From assembly GCA_964035545.1 (NCBI GenBank), contig OZ037765.1, positions 10,658,698 through 10,722,697 on the forward strand: a stretch of DNA of 64,000 bases, read 5' to 3'. The notes under the pieces were generated by a model. That model was not told where the DNA came from and made no database searches. It saw only the letters and a program-made list of their open reading frames with translations. Origin of the DNA: Bugula neritina (lineage: Eukaryota; Bryozoa; Gymnolaemata; Cheilostomatida; Bugulidae). Both the position numbers and the translations under genes were made by a program. Positions 23,001 through 35,894 of the stretch are shown here, piece after piece; the first letter of the stretch is position 1; every line of letters begins with the position of its first letter.

Positions 23001-25791
23001 TCAAAACTTGCTCTTGCCAAGACACACCCGGAAGTCAGCAAACCAGCATAGTCTTCACATTCCTATCAAGCCCCCAAGATGTCTTTAACCATGGTGTTGA
23101 CTTATTAATCTTCGCTTTGAAAGTATGCATTTATATTAATAGAATTTAATTGGAGTTATGATCTCTTGCAACAACGAAAACATTTATCATCGAATAGTAA
23201 AACAACTTTAGGTTATCAGCAATATGCAATTCACTTATGATCATTTGCACTATGGCCTAAATATGTTAAACTCATTTTGCCCATAAGCACTTATTAGCAT
23301 TATTAGAAAGCTTAAGACAACTTTACTGATGGGAATAAAAAGTGTTTTGTTCACTGTACAATATATATTCTACAATATATAAAGTGTAAAAAGGCATTTT
23401 GAACCTTACATAATAAGATAATTTTTCTCCCATATCGAGGAAAAAATTTTTCTTTCCGGTTTGTTTTTGGTGGATTCAGCATATCTTAAGCTGTTTAATT
23501 ACGTTTAAAAAGTGACTGGTGGATGAAAACTTTTTAATTTTTTTTGAATGTGGTATCATTTTGCTTCTCCACATAAATTAGCTTTTATTTTTCTCTTAGT
23601 TCATTATGCTTGTCAGAATGTTTGGATAGTTTGTCATGCTTGCATCTCATTTAAGTTTGGATACATATGCTTGAAAGTTCAATTGATTTTTCAAATTAAG
23701 GGAAATGATTTATAATAATTGAACTTGGCTCAATAGGAAAAAACAAGCATATCAAGGAGATTGAAAGTGAATAATGTATACTTCTAGACAGTATGTTGAT
23801 ATTCACTACATCTTTTAATATAGCTTATCTGTATTTGTAGGGATGTTTAACCAGGAACCCTGCAAATATTACTTGTATTGAATATCTCTGTGTGCTAAGT
23901 CAACTTCATTGGCCAAAGCATAAAAGTCAGCTCTTCGACAGCATCAGATCTCTGGTTAAAGCAACTGGAAAATTTACTTTTACTAACTTTTTCAGCTATA
24001 TAATTAGTAAGTGCGTTCTATATATTTCATCAACAAATTTACATTATATTTTATTAGTTTTGCGGTATTTTCTCCATCACATCTATCGTAAAGCGGACTT
24101 GCAAGTTACATTTATCTAGTTTTGAAGTTTGCAAAAATATCTTGGCTACAACTCAAATACAGCTTTAGCGTTGTATACCAATCAAATTTTGTTTATACTC
24201 CATTTTATTAATGTATTTCTTGAAGGAATGCATCAGCTTAGATGTACATTATTAGTACAAATTTTCTTGCTTATGTTACTTATAGACAGCCTTTCTGATG
24301 TTTTTATTTATTATATGTACAATAGCATAATTATTGAAATAGAATAGCTATATGAAATGTATAGAATATAGAATAATTGCATTAATTTTAGTGAGAGTAC
24401 TCATACTTGGCGAATGAACCGTAATTGTTATCATCAGAATACTTCTAGTTATTAATTATTATTGGAGTGGCTAGTAAATTATCAATGAGAGCTATTGTCA
24501 AGCTAAACCAATTTTCAACACTGCAGTTTCAGTCAAGAGTTATTGGGTAATTACTAAATGAAATATTAAAAAGAATCATAATTGTAATTTGAATGCTCCT
24601 ACTGATCAGATTGAGTTTGAACCTGAAGTGAAGCTGGAAGTTCAATGTTACATACTTCATGATCATACGGCCTTAAGGGTTTATAAATGCTATGCTGGGA
24701 AAAATTGCCAGACTTTGCCGTTTTATTAAAATGATGTTATTGCAGTAAATTTTGGCTTTATTTTGTTCACTGGAAATCGGAAATAGGCTAAATCATTTTT
24801 TTTATGTTTACTATTTCATTAGGCAGTAGCTTTGATATTTGATGTCTTTAGCAGGGTAGTTTCATATGCTTTCTCACTTCCAAGTATGTATAGTGATTAA
24901 AACTTTTAAATTATCCTAGTGCTTAATCTGGGTATTGCAGCAACTAAGAATAACATGTAATACAAGTTGGCAATAATCAGTAATAATCATCTAATGCTAT
25001 AATCACTGCGAACCCTGACCTCAGCTACATAAGGTGCCCTAAAATCCCGAATTAATTGAAGAAATGTGTAAGCAAACCAAATTCTAGGGGCACACAACCC
25101 TGAAACTGATAGCTGAGATATTTATGGATATTTTAATACTAAATACGATTCACCCCTACTGATATTTAAGACTATGGACTTAGTTACTGTTGATATATAT
25201 GGAGTACAAATTATTATGTTACCTCTTTGGTGCAGCTACTAATGCAATGCTCTTAAACTCCAGTTACATTTTTCTTATTCGCAGATGTTGAAATTCTAGA
25301 GGAAATAGCTTATTTGAGAACAGAACAAGGTGGAAATGTGGTGCTGGAAATACAACCTACATCTTCGGCAAAGTAATTGCATACTTTAAAAGATGACCCT
25401 TATTCTCATATTTAATCACTGCAGACAAGATACGTAGCTGATTATAGAAATAACATATGATATAATAGCACACCATGTGTAGCTCAGGATGCACCTTACA
25501 ATAGCCTTATAATGCTTCTTATTTTAAAGGAAGTAGCAAGTTATTGATTTAAGAATTCAAGTTAACTGGCTCATCCTATTTCAATTTTGATATTTTATTC
25601 AGACCAATGAACATTGCTGTTTAACTTTGTATTACAGACAAAGAACAGTCACAAGGGGTGTCAGTAGAGATGCACAGGAAGACATAAAGGCAGCATTTGA
25701 AAGACAAGTAGCAAGGTCATCGGAGTGTGTGGATCACTTAGTGATAAATTTCCTAAGAGAAAAGATGAATGACATCGCTGCAGTTTTCTAA
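17082..25791 (+). CDS. INTS10: Integrator complex subunit 10 (complete)
   Basis: Fourteen coding exons: 17082-17219, 17399-17466, 18679-18788, 19619-19758, 19938-20019, 20354-20479, 20930-21077, 21537-21715, 22105-22266, 22518-22705, 22949-23122, 23841-24006, 25285-25372, 25638-25791. Total 1923 nt gives 640 residues, against about 710 in vertebrates. The start MSGSDEQEF at 17082 is preferred over ATGs at 17043, 17056, 17063 or 17073 because it aligns with the short INTS10 N-terminus. Diagnostic matches are strongest at the C-terminus: LSQLHWPKHKSQLFD, EEIAYLRTEQGGNVVLE, then TVTRGVSRDAQEDIKAAFER, all characteristic of INTS10. The N-terminal half (KSWLLTGTSIFP, LLLVEALFEAE) also follows the family. 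INTS10 is a non-catalytic helical-repeat subunit of nuclear Integrator, in the module with INTS13/14, which supports snRNA 3'-end formation and promoter-proximal attenuation. One intron uses a GC donor at 19759. Confidence 0.93.
18999..19546. mobile_element. Possible non-autonomous fold-back element
   Basis: AGAGCTGAGTTAAAGT at 18999-19014 matches the reverse complement of 19531-19546 at 14 of 16 positions. Related blocks (CAAGATTTTG, CAACTTGA, AAGTCA/TGACTT) recur inside. It lies in INTS10 intron 3. No target-site duplication or coding sequence is visible, so this may be only a decayed repeat. Confidence 0.35.
20687..20725. repeat. Perfect 18-bp inverted repeat with 3-nt loop
   Basis: CTACCAATAATATCAACT at 20687-20704 is exactly complementary to 20708-20725, separated by ATC. 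It lies in the INTS10 intron between exons 20354-20479 and 20930-21077. Confidence 0.95.
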
Positions 25792-26212
25792 TCGCATACT
25801 GTGCCTGTAAATAAGGAATTAACCAAAAGGTTACTCATTTTATTTTATACATTAGGCACTAGCCATTTAAGCTAAATTACAGAATCTCCCCAGTTAATTA
25901 AAGCTATGGTTTGTTGCTATGTAAAGCACTTTATTGATTAATGTGTCATGGACATATTGCAAAGTTGTTAGGCAGATTTGTATATTCGTCCAACAGTGTA
26001 AATTATTAATTTCTTTCTGTTGCTTCTAAGAGCCACAATCTGCTTGAAAGCATGCAATGTAAATGTTATGATCTTAATTTGAAGAAATTTTGTCAATATT
26101 TGTAATTAACAATTGACACATAGATGCACACAACTCTGGTTCACATTTGAACATTTAATGTACTTATTGTTATTAGTTATTGAACTGTTAACACTCTCAA
26201 GTCTATTTATGG

Positions 26213-26218
26213 AATAAA
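26213..26218 (+). terminator. Candidate INTS10 polyadenylation signal
   Basis: The first canonical AATAAA that I see downstream of the INTS10 stop (25789-25791). It implies a 3' UTR of about 440 nt, ending some 150 bp from the stop codon of the convergent GABA-B receptor gene. Confidence 0.55.
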
Positions 26219-26372
26219 TCTATAAATCTAACAGTTGATAAGATGTCATATATTTTACATGTTCATATTACAACATGTCATAAAATAAAATGGTATATAT
26301 AATTTAAAAAATATATATCAAATATATATTCTACCTTAATAAAAGCCTCTGTGTTTTCTTTTGTTTACTGTT

Positions 26373-29300
26373 TTAAAGCTTTGAATCACTTCCAATTGAA
26401 ATACAGTCTGAAACAAAGAAAAAATAGACATGAAAATTTATTACAAAGATACAAGACAAGAATGGGCAGATTTATTTTGAAAATAAAAAGCTCCTCAATA
26501 AAGCAAACATTAAATATGGGGTAGGACTAAAGAAATGATTTTTCAATTTGTCTTGCACCAATATTTTAATTGGATAATTGATAATTTTTGGTGTGCAGGA
26601 GAATAAGATATTGGGGTAGTAAAGTGTATGGCCAGTATCTTTAAGTAATATACCTGTTTTTGCTGCAGTGTGTTGGGTAGGTTCATTATTTGTTGAGTGT
26701 GTGCAATCAGTAGTGGTGGTATTACATTGCTGACTAAAATTTTGCAGAGATAAGTGCTCAACCTGGTTGGATATAGTAGAAGTTGAAGAATCGACAGCGG
26801 CATTACATTTACTTGCCAAACTTTTCATCTCTTGGGTGACCTGCATTAATGATTTATTTATAAGTTATATTAGCTTGCTACACGTGCGAGTGCATTTTTA
26901 GTAACATGTTTGAAATTACATGACTGAGTTACCAGGTTTAGTTTAGCTTGATTGAGCACCAAATCCCGTTCAAGTTGAGAAATCTTATTTTCAGCTGAAG
27001 TGAAAGTATCGGAGGAATTCTGGCCGGCAAGCATGCTTTTCCTAGATGATGATGAGCTCTTCATAGAAAGACGGGGGCGGGGTAGTAGCCCTTTAGGATC
27101 TTGTCTCAAATGCATTATCTTTAATTAAAATTCAGACTGAAATTAGAGTGAGGATTTGTGACTGTTCACTTAAACCTAATACATCACCCTTCCTATGATT
27201 CAAAGAAAGCAAGATAAAAAATATTTTTAAGAATACTATAGGCTACTAGTCTAGGATGTTTATCGACATGAGCTGTGATTCTAGAAATTTATTTACCTTT
27301 GGCACAAATACCAGACATAAAGTAATGGTGGTGCAGAGTATTATGAGAAGACCAATGATGAGATCACTGTGATCCTGTTGACTAGTGATGACATAGGATA
27401 TGGTTACTGCACTCGTACTCATTATAACCACATTGTATACACTCATCCCGATATACTTGGAGTCATTCAAAGCTGGAATATTAACATGACGGGTTTGCCA
27501 GGCAAAGAAGCAACCAATGACCTAAAGAAAACACCAGATTTAATATAAATTTCAACTATGCATGAGGTATGTTTTAAAGGTATGCTTATCTCATTATAAA
27601 TACATCATAAAATTGTTGACTATTATGAAATATTTTCAGGTTATTGTGATAAATATCAACATTATCATTACAGTATTTTTGTTATAGAATAATGTTATTT
27701 CTGAATGATTTGACTTACAAGTAACAATCCTTTATAGGAGTAGGTAATTGCAGCCCAGATATTCATGCGCTCACTTTCACAAGTGTAAAGTATCCTTGAG
27801 ATGATGGTGTTTTTTTCTTCCTAAAAAATATTTGTTTTGTCATGGGATTTTATTCGGCTACTGTCTATGCAATGCATTGTTTGAAATAAAATCGGACACA
27901 TACACATTAATTATTGCTGCAGATTCTACATTAATAATGTATTGCATTATAAGAAAACTTATTGAAGATATTTCCCAAGAGATTATTATACTGATGCCAA
28001 AAAGTCTAAATTCATTGTTAAAATGTATCACATTGGAGTAAAATTAAACTATAAATTCATTGTGCTAATTATATTCCACACAAATGCTGTCTATGCACAA
28101 TTGGCCGTATTTTACAATTGCGTTTTCAATAAACAGATCAACATAGACAAAAGCTGTCTGTTTGAAATGAAGCAACCTATGATTTATTAGAAATTTTGTC
28201 ACAGAATTTCATTTACTCTTTCATACTAATAGTTTTCAAGCATTGGCTTAGAATTCAAGACATAACAGTTATACTTCAGGAACAGACAGACTAGTTCCAA
28301 TGTTACTACTAAATGTTGTATTGCAAGTTGTATTAAAAATAATACTGTTTTGTTATTTATATTTAAGCTATTTTACAAGCTGCACATGTTTATAAACACT
28401 ACACAAACATTCTTGTTATGTTATAAACACTATGAAAACCAAGCGTCAACAAGGTATTGGGGGCGTAACATTAATGTCACATGAATGTATAACTACACAC
28501 ACACATGCACACAGCACACACACGGCACACACACAGCACACATGTACAAACATATATTATAAAATATCCTTACAATCCGGTCCAATTCTGTTTCTTCGAC
28601 TTGGAGAGGATCCACAATAGCCCATGCAATTAATAAGATTAAGTCAAGACAAAGTAGAAGGACTACTACTATGAATAGCATGCCATCTGTTATCATCTGC
28701 AATGAATATCAACATAATTATTCCACATATTCCCTGCTATAATTAAATATAATATGGCATTGTACTCCATTTGTATCAAATATTATATATAAGTTGTAGT
28801 GAACATTAATCAAAGGTTTACTACATAATAGATGTTGCTGTGTTATATGTATAGCTTGCCAGATGTTTTAAATACCTACTCTCTTTTGGCCATGTGGTGA
28901 GTTGAATATCGTGTAGACTCGCCATGTTTTAGCAAATAATGCTCCAAATGACAAACTAAATCCAAAGAATAACGCCCATGTCCTTGCCTAAAATATATAA
29001 TTAGAAAGGTCAGATCTCAAATAATCAGGATATATACATAGTACTGCATAACCACCCATCATCACCTACATCATTGCCCATTTACACTTAATGTATAAAC
29101 TGTGTATTGTCAATATCGGTTTATTTATGCTTGATTCAACGTAATATATTATCTAGACTGGCATAAAACAAGTCCCATTATCACTAAAGCTTTTATAAAA
29201 AGTTTTGAATTAATTATGTGTAGAACACTTACTATGCAGATGACCTGACGAGTCGTGTTAGAAGAATCAACGTGAATTCTCATGACAAATACCGTAGAGT

Positions 29301-32300
29301 ATATGAATATGCAACCAGCTACTATTATATTATTCATCTTGGGGCTAGACATCTTTATGTGTCTAAAAATTTACAAAACTATGAATGAACAGTCATTGCT
29401 TACACAATATAAACGTGAATATACCAACAAATTGCTATATATGAAAAATAGTACCATATGCTTTTTCATTTACACTAAATATAAATTTCTTCATATAAAA
29501 ATAACATCAATTATGCTTCGTATATGCAGGAATTATTGCAGCTGACTATATAAAATCATTCTACAGATTATTACTTGATGAAAGCTGCTCCAAATATCCA
29601 AGGTAGGCATGTATATCATTGATTTTACTGGCTCTTGCTAATACCCAAATGGTAGATAAAATATATTTGCTAACTGCTTCAACATATTCATTACCACAAC
29701 AATCAATCATATTATTTACCCTTATATTATACAAAAGAGGAACTTGCGATATTCTATGAAAATATTGTAACAATACATTTTGAATAAGTTGATAATAGTG
29801 TTGGTATTTAGATACTCAAAGTCAAACTTGCAACATTCGCATGAAGTAAGCTGGGTCAATGACATAATTACCTGTGTGAAGCATACTTGATATTGACACT
29901 TAAGAAAGAAATAGCCAATACCAGGCCAAGTGTAGCTAGAGCCATTAGCACGCCATGTATTATTATGTTAGGCCTAATGTCTCTACGCTGAATAATTGTG
30001 TGATCTAAAGGTGCTTGGTCATAGCCATGCCAGTAAATCTCAGAAGCAAGAGAAAGATTCCCATTTGACATATTCAGCAGTCCAACCTGCCTGTAGTTAG
30101 AGCCTGCAGCAATGAACACAGGATTGGTGACATTTTCAAACCAGCAATAAATAACCAGTAGTCTATCAGTTTCTGTGATATTTGGAAAAATATCTGCAGC
30201 ACAAACATGAATTGTGGGATTAGAATACAGTTTTTAATTAGTACTAATAATCATAAAATGGCATATAATTATCCTATATGCCTGTGGTCAGCGTGCTATG
30301 ACATCACGCAACTATAAGCCTTAATTACATTTTAGAGCACTTCAGAACTTGAATGCAACATACATTATAGTAATTATATAATCTTACTGTATGAAGAAAA
30401 AACAAACCACTGGTGGGATTTGAATCCTAACACTGCTAAGAGAGTTGGCTATGTAAGGGTCAATTAAATCCCTCTGGTGGCATATTATTTATTCATACAA
30501 AGACTATTATTACACTTCATCTTGATCTTTCAACTAAATTAATTCATTTACCTTGTTTTTGTAACAGTTGTAGATAGCCCAGTCTGCTTCTCTGAAGGAA
30601 TTGCACTTCACCCTATAAAGTTTTAACCAATTATGCATTTTTATTTTATATAATATTACATACCCACAATATATGGTAGAAACAAGGCAACAAAATTAAC
30701 TGATAAAATAAAGCAAAGCAATGCAATACCACATAGGCAACAGTTACTTACAAAGTACTATACTAAAAATCTACCTAATTTTAATTTTAATAACCAGTTA
30801 TGACTTACAGTAAGTCCATTGAAACTTCCTTTAGTAATCTCTGAAGCGTTAGTTATATTGTACCATTGTTCCCAGTCTGGGTAACTTGGTTTACTATCCT
30901 CTATGAACCTATGTAAAGCATTCGCCATTAGCCAGACTCCATCATATGCATAACTCGTATATCTACTGTGTGCTGTATCTTCACTCAGTGATACAAACAA
31001 GTCTTGAATATCGTGCCTCCCTGAATCGGGTATTTCCTAAATATACATAGCAATCAGAATGTGTTATGTGTCCTAAAGTAGAATGTTCAAGCTTTCAAAC
31101 CCATATGGGCATGGCTTTCAAATATATATGAATCTTATAAAGCTGTAGTTTCATCTTGCTAGAAGAATCTTGCTAGGAACATTGCAGCATAAAACTATAA
31201 ACATATCACCCATCTAGTATATTTAATTTTGAATTATTTTTATGCTTGCATTTCAGTTGCATAAGACCGCTCTAAACTACCAAATACATTTTTTACTGAG
31301 TGGAGAATATATGGCTTTATTTAGTAATTCTACATTAGTATGCAGTTTTTTTTGTAAATATTGTTTAGTTCTTTTACAAGTGCAAGCAATAGAATCTTGT
31401 ATTGCGATGGAAATGAATTCTTCACATACATAGGAAATATTGCTTACAACATATATAAATACTGCTATAAATTGTGTATATTAATGTAAATTCATGTATA
31501 CTGGCTATGATTCAATAAGTGCAGCTACAGGAGGCTACAGAATTGTATGAATAGGCCCAGGTGGGCATCACCCTATTTAATTTATACTTACACTCTAAGA
31601 AACAACTGAGACAGCTTTCACTAAACATACTGTAGATATACTTGTATAGTGCTCCTACTAAGCTGTATACCGCAACTAGGCAAATTATGAATACAAAATG
31701 CAACTTCCTCTGCTTGAAAGATAAAAAATTTTTGTTTTTCCAATTTGATAATAGCAAACAATAAAATTATATGGCAGGTGAATGGGTCATGTATATTGTA
31801 TGCAATCCACCATTAATTCACCTCTCATTGGGACATTCTAATAGGAATGGTTGCTGGTATATATATTTCTACACTAGTTCTTCATGAACTTACTTGAGGG
31901 CTAAAGTAAGTTGCATACGAGGAATCAGTTTCAGAATAAAAAGATGTCACAATATCAACAGTGAAGTGACCGTTTAAGGTTGTCTCCATCTGTTCCCTAG
32001 TACAATTCTCAGATCCCTCCCACCAATTTGGTGGGTATGCAGTTACTTGTGTCAACAGCCACACATATCTATGGCCGTACATCTCAGAATGGTATGCCTG
32101 AAATAAATCATTGGAAACTGTATTTTCTTTTCACCCTAAAGTGTTGCACTGTAACATATCAGCAGTACTCCATTCACTGTGATCTGGTAATGTGTGCATG
32201 CACTCAGAAGAATTGCTATATGCCGTTACTTGTAATTTCAATAAAGAAATTGCTTATTCAACTATTGTATGTAATAGACTTAAGAATGGAATGAGACAAT

Positions 32301-34480
32301 TTTCCAATTACATAGAGTTGAATAAGCGCCCTAGATATCAGATATTCATATAGTGAATTGCTACAGAATACAATTATATTAATTATTTCTAACATAAAGA
32401 GAGAAACCTCAACAAAAGATATAAAGCAGAGAATTTATATAGGATATGAATAGAGGATGTGTTTGCCTACATTTAGTATACAGTTCACTAGTAAACGGAA
32501 ATTGGCATTGATTTGCTATTTCAAGAACTTGTAAATATAAGATAAAAGCAAAAATCTTCACATTTAAGAAGTAACTTCCAACTGGTAACAATAGCAATTA
32601 ACTGAGCACAAGGTGTAGGCTAACATTAATTAAACTGAAGAGCTTAACATTCAGTCAATCTTATCAGTTCAAACACACAGATCTACATATCAAAAAGTGA
32701 TGTAACTGTAAAAATTATTAAAATTTAATATTTACATATTTTAGTGTATAATTTTGAAATTCCAGTTTAATAACTTCAACTAAACAATATTAATCTTAAC
32801 TATGTTGTAATGCCATAAATGCAATTGTTATACTAGAAAGCAAATAAAATTGAGCACCAACTCTAGGTAGTGGAATTGTCACAAATGGATTATGACAGGT
32901 GACTGAAAAGAAGTATAACTATGTGGGCTGTTTGGGAGGTTTTTACTAACATTTTCATAGCATTCAAACCAAATGAAGTCAGCATAAAAAATCAGCAGTG
33001 CAACACAATCCAATAAATGGTTTCACTCTACTTTTGATAGAAGAAGGCAAACTGAAATAATTCATTGTTTAAATAAATCCTGAAAGGCATATGTGTAGAA
33101 ACACATTTACAAACACAAGTCAAACGACAAAAATTGAAGCTTACCATACATATTATCCTTTGAGCCATATCAGGACCAAAATTGCCAATAATTATTTTAG
33201 CATCCCATGCCTTGATATCAGAAAATGCAACCTCAGGGTTTTCGGTTACACTGAAAGTACTAAGAATCTTTACTCCAGCAGCTTTTAATTGAGAGCTCAA
33301 TGCATTATGTGTCTGTAAGAGAATAAACTCCAATAAATGATAACAACATATTGTTTTGGGTGACAGAAGACAAAATGAAAAAAATTATTGCATGTGTAAC
33401 ATGTTTAAATAGATTATATCAGATCTGTACATTCACAGAACATAAATCAGTTTTAAATTCAAAATTATAATATTTAGAAAAATTATCATTAAACAACTTG
33501 GTTGTTAGCTTGTTAAAAATAAGGCATATTTCAAGCCCATGTAGATTTACCTACATAAGCATATGTAGTGAATCCTGAAGAAGCATCTTGGTAGAGTAAA
33601 ACCACCCGGTTCCAGTTGTTAGACTCCAGAAATTTGACCCAGACTAGATTGTAGTCCAACTCATTTGGAATAACTCTCAAAAAGTTTTTGTAAGTTACAG
33701 AGTCAGACAGAGTTGGGTCAGTGTTGAAAAAAGAGATCTATTAAAATGAAAACAGAGACTGCCTGATTTTCACTGATGAATGAAGAATTAAAGGCTATGG
33801 CATAATTGGTTCAAATTACAAAGCATTTATAAAAAAAGGAAACCCTTAACACCAGTAGCTTAAAAACCCAGCAATTAGAACTTTAAATACGATTCAGCTT
33901 ATGAACTTTTGATATATTCAAAAATTGAAGCACATAAATAATATATAAAGCATATTTCACAAATAAAAGAATTATGGCTGAATAGTTATGAGGCAATATA
34001 TTATTACCTGCCATGTATTAAAATAAGCCATGCTTTCGGCAACTGATTTTGTAACATGGCTACAATATCCACCGTAGATAAACACTATACGCTTTGTAGA
34101 ATGGAGTGCATCAAACATTGCCTTTGTGGCTGACCCTCCATCACACTAAAAATACATCAGCTATAAGTTTATTTTATTATCTTAAAAGATACTAGGAGTT
34201 TCTGAAACATTTATTTTTAAAAAATAAAATAAAGAAATTATGAAATTCATACCTTGCTATCCACCCACTCTACGGCAAGATTGTAACCATTGAGTATGTT
34301 GTCATCTCTGTTAACATGACCTACAGCCCTCTCAATAAAGGGTTTTACACTTAGGCCAATGTGCCCCTCTTCACCAGATAATGGTAAAATACCAATAAAT
34401 GTTAAATTTTGTAAACTTGAATTCGATAATGCTATGAAGACACTAAGCACAGGCAGTGCTGAAAACGTGATCTTAGTCAT
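26373..34480 (-). CDS. GABA-B-type metabotropic receptor, class C GPCR (complete; GABBR2-like 7TM)
   Basis: Sixteen coding exons: 34480-34253, 34145-34008, 33737-33555, 33312-33145, 32097-31894, 31036-30809, 30612-30552, 30193-29872, 29362-29233, 28987-28880, 28696-28574, 27820-27719, 27521-27297, 27118-26933, 26840-26654, 26407-26373; 2628 nt, 875 residues. Order: signal peptide (1-~20), Venus-flytrap ligand-binding domain (~25-450: [40 protein letters not shown]), seven membrane segments, cytoplasmic tail. The 7TM core carries [53 protein letters not shown] and [10 protein letters not shown], nearly the GABBR2 pattern. There is no Cys-rich domain, which excludes mGluR and calcium-sensing receptors. 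The tail has a heptad stretch ([20 protein letters not shown]) suited to heterodimerisation. Surface receptor coupling to Gi/o is expected from the family. The ligand is not certain because pocket residues differ. Confidence 0.9.
28494..28544. repeat. (CA)n microsatellite, interrupted
   Basis: CACACA runs broken by TG, AG and GG steps, lying 30 bp beyond the donor of the receptor exon 28696-28574. Confidence 0.9.
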
Positions 34481-34519
34481 ACCTGAAACTCAAATAACAC
34501 ACTGCATGCTGCGCTGCAA

Positions 34520-34527
34520 TATTTATA
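34520..34527 (-). promoter_or_regulatory. Candidate TATA box of the GABA-B-like receptor
   Basis: TATAAATA on the minus strand, 40-47 bp upstream of the ATG at 34480 and set in locally more GC-rich sequence. This would allow a short 5' UTR. There is no splice acceptor directly before the ATG. Chance occurrence is possible in sequence this AT-rich. Confidence 0.4.
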
Positions 34528-35894
34528 GCACTGACAGATTTAGAAGGCAGTGAACCACATGTGAACGAGTGCAACTTAAATAATGCTTCAACACGAAAGA
34601 CTGGCTACGTAACATGAGATGTCTTGCAAATATCAACGGCTTTTGTGCCACAAGAAAAATTCAATATGCGCACAATAATGATAGAAAGCATGTGTGCAAT
34701 CATAAAACCCAGAGGGATAATTTACTCTGCTTAATTAATTTATCAAAATAGAAAGTAAGTAACAGTCCTAAAGACTTAACACCCCCTGGTTATACACTGC
34801 ACATCTATAAAACCACTTAGGATCCACACCTCTATGCAAAGTATCTGAATACATACCCAAGTCAACATTACTATATGACTTATTATCTAGCAACAATGTT
34901 AGGTTAACACGCAATAAATATACAAAATTCAATACTCAACAATAAAATTAACATGAAAAGGATGTTATTTAATATGATAGAAAATATAAAAACAATATAC
35001 TACACTTATATAGAACTATACATCATTCATGTCATAGTAATCAGAAATTTATAGTAAAAAACAAGCCAATTAAGTTGAACTTGATTCAATGAATACAGCC
35101 CATTGTTAGAACCATCGTATTATAATAGATCAGTTTCAGTTAGCAATAGAAAAGCAGCTCCCATTGAATTTCTGACACTGAATTAAGGAAATTGGTTGAT
35201 ATTTGATGTCGAAAAAAGTTTCTACAAATTATCTTTCATAAGAACTTGTTACGTAAAACTTTTTCAAGTTTACTAATTTCTATAGTGGTTTGAGACAATG
35301 TGAAAAATCAAAATAATTATATCAAGTTTTCAATCAAACAGAAAACCTTTATGCAAAGTGAAAATTTATCAAGTGCACCACCAAACAAACCAAGAAAGCT
35401 GAGTGAAAACCTACCAAAAAATGCTCCATGCTCAATGTACAACAGTTAGTTAAAGAAATATAATTTTATAACTTTTTAGTTATACAATACTTAAATGATT
35501 TTTTAAAGTTTGATACTGTCAGCAATAAAACAATTTTTGAAGTTGTTTATATTTAAAATATCCTAATTTAAAATAATTGTTTCAAAAAGTAATATATTAG
35601 CTTGTTCAATAGCTAATAAAACATTTGCAGCCTTAAGCATTAGTAGAAATAAAATAAATAGTTTACCTATTACTATGGCTATTAACAACATGTAGCTTTT
35701 CTTTCTTGCTAACAATTTGTTTCCATTTAAACAAAATAGTTACAGAGTACTAAATATTCATATTAAAATATAGAAACTTCAAATGTAATCATGACATATA
35801 ATTTCATCACTCAATTGCACATAATATTTTCTCTACTGTATTTGTAAATTATATTATAGAAATATAAACTGGAAATATGATTTAAATACATATT
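34528..35894. other. Intergenic region between two minus-strand genes
   Basis: AT-rich, with no exon, RNA gene or repeat that I could support. It separates the receptor's presumed promoter from the stop codon of the upstream helical-repeat gene. Confidence 0.5.

Noticed and set aside
28432-28702. Thr/His- and Val/Cys-rich frames over the CA repeat
   Set aside because: Microsatellite translation; only the 28574-28696 part is a real exon, on minus.
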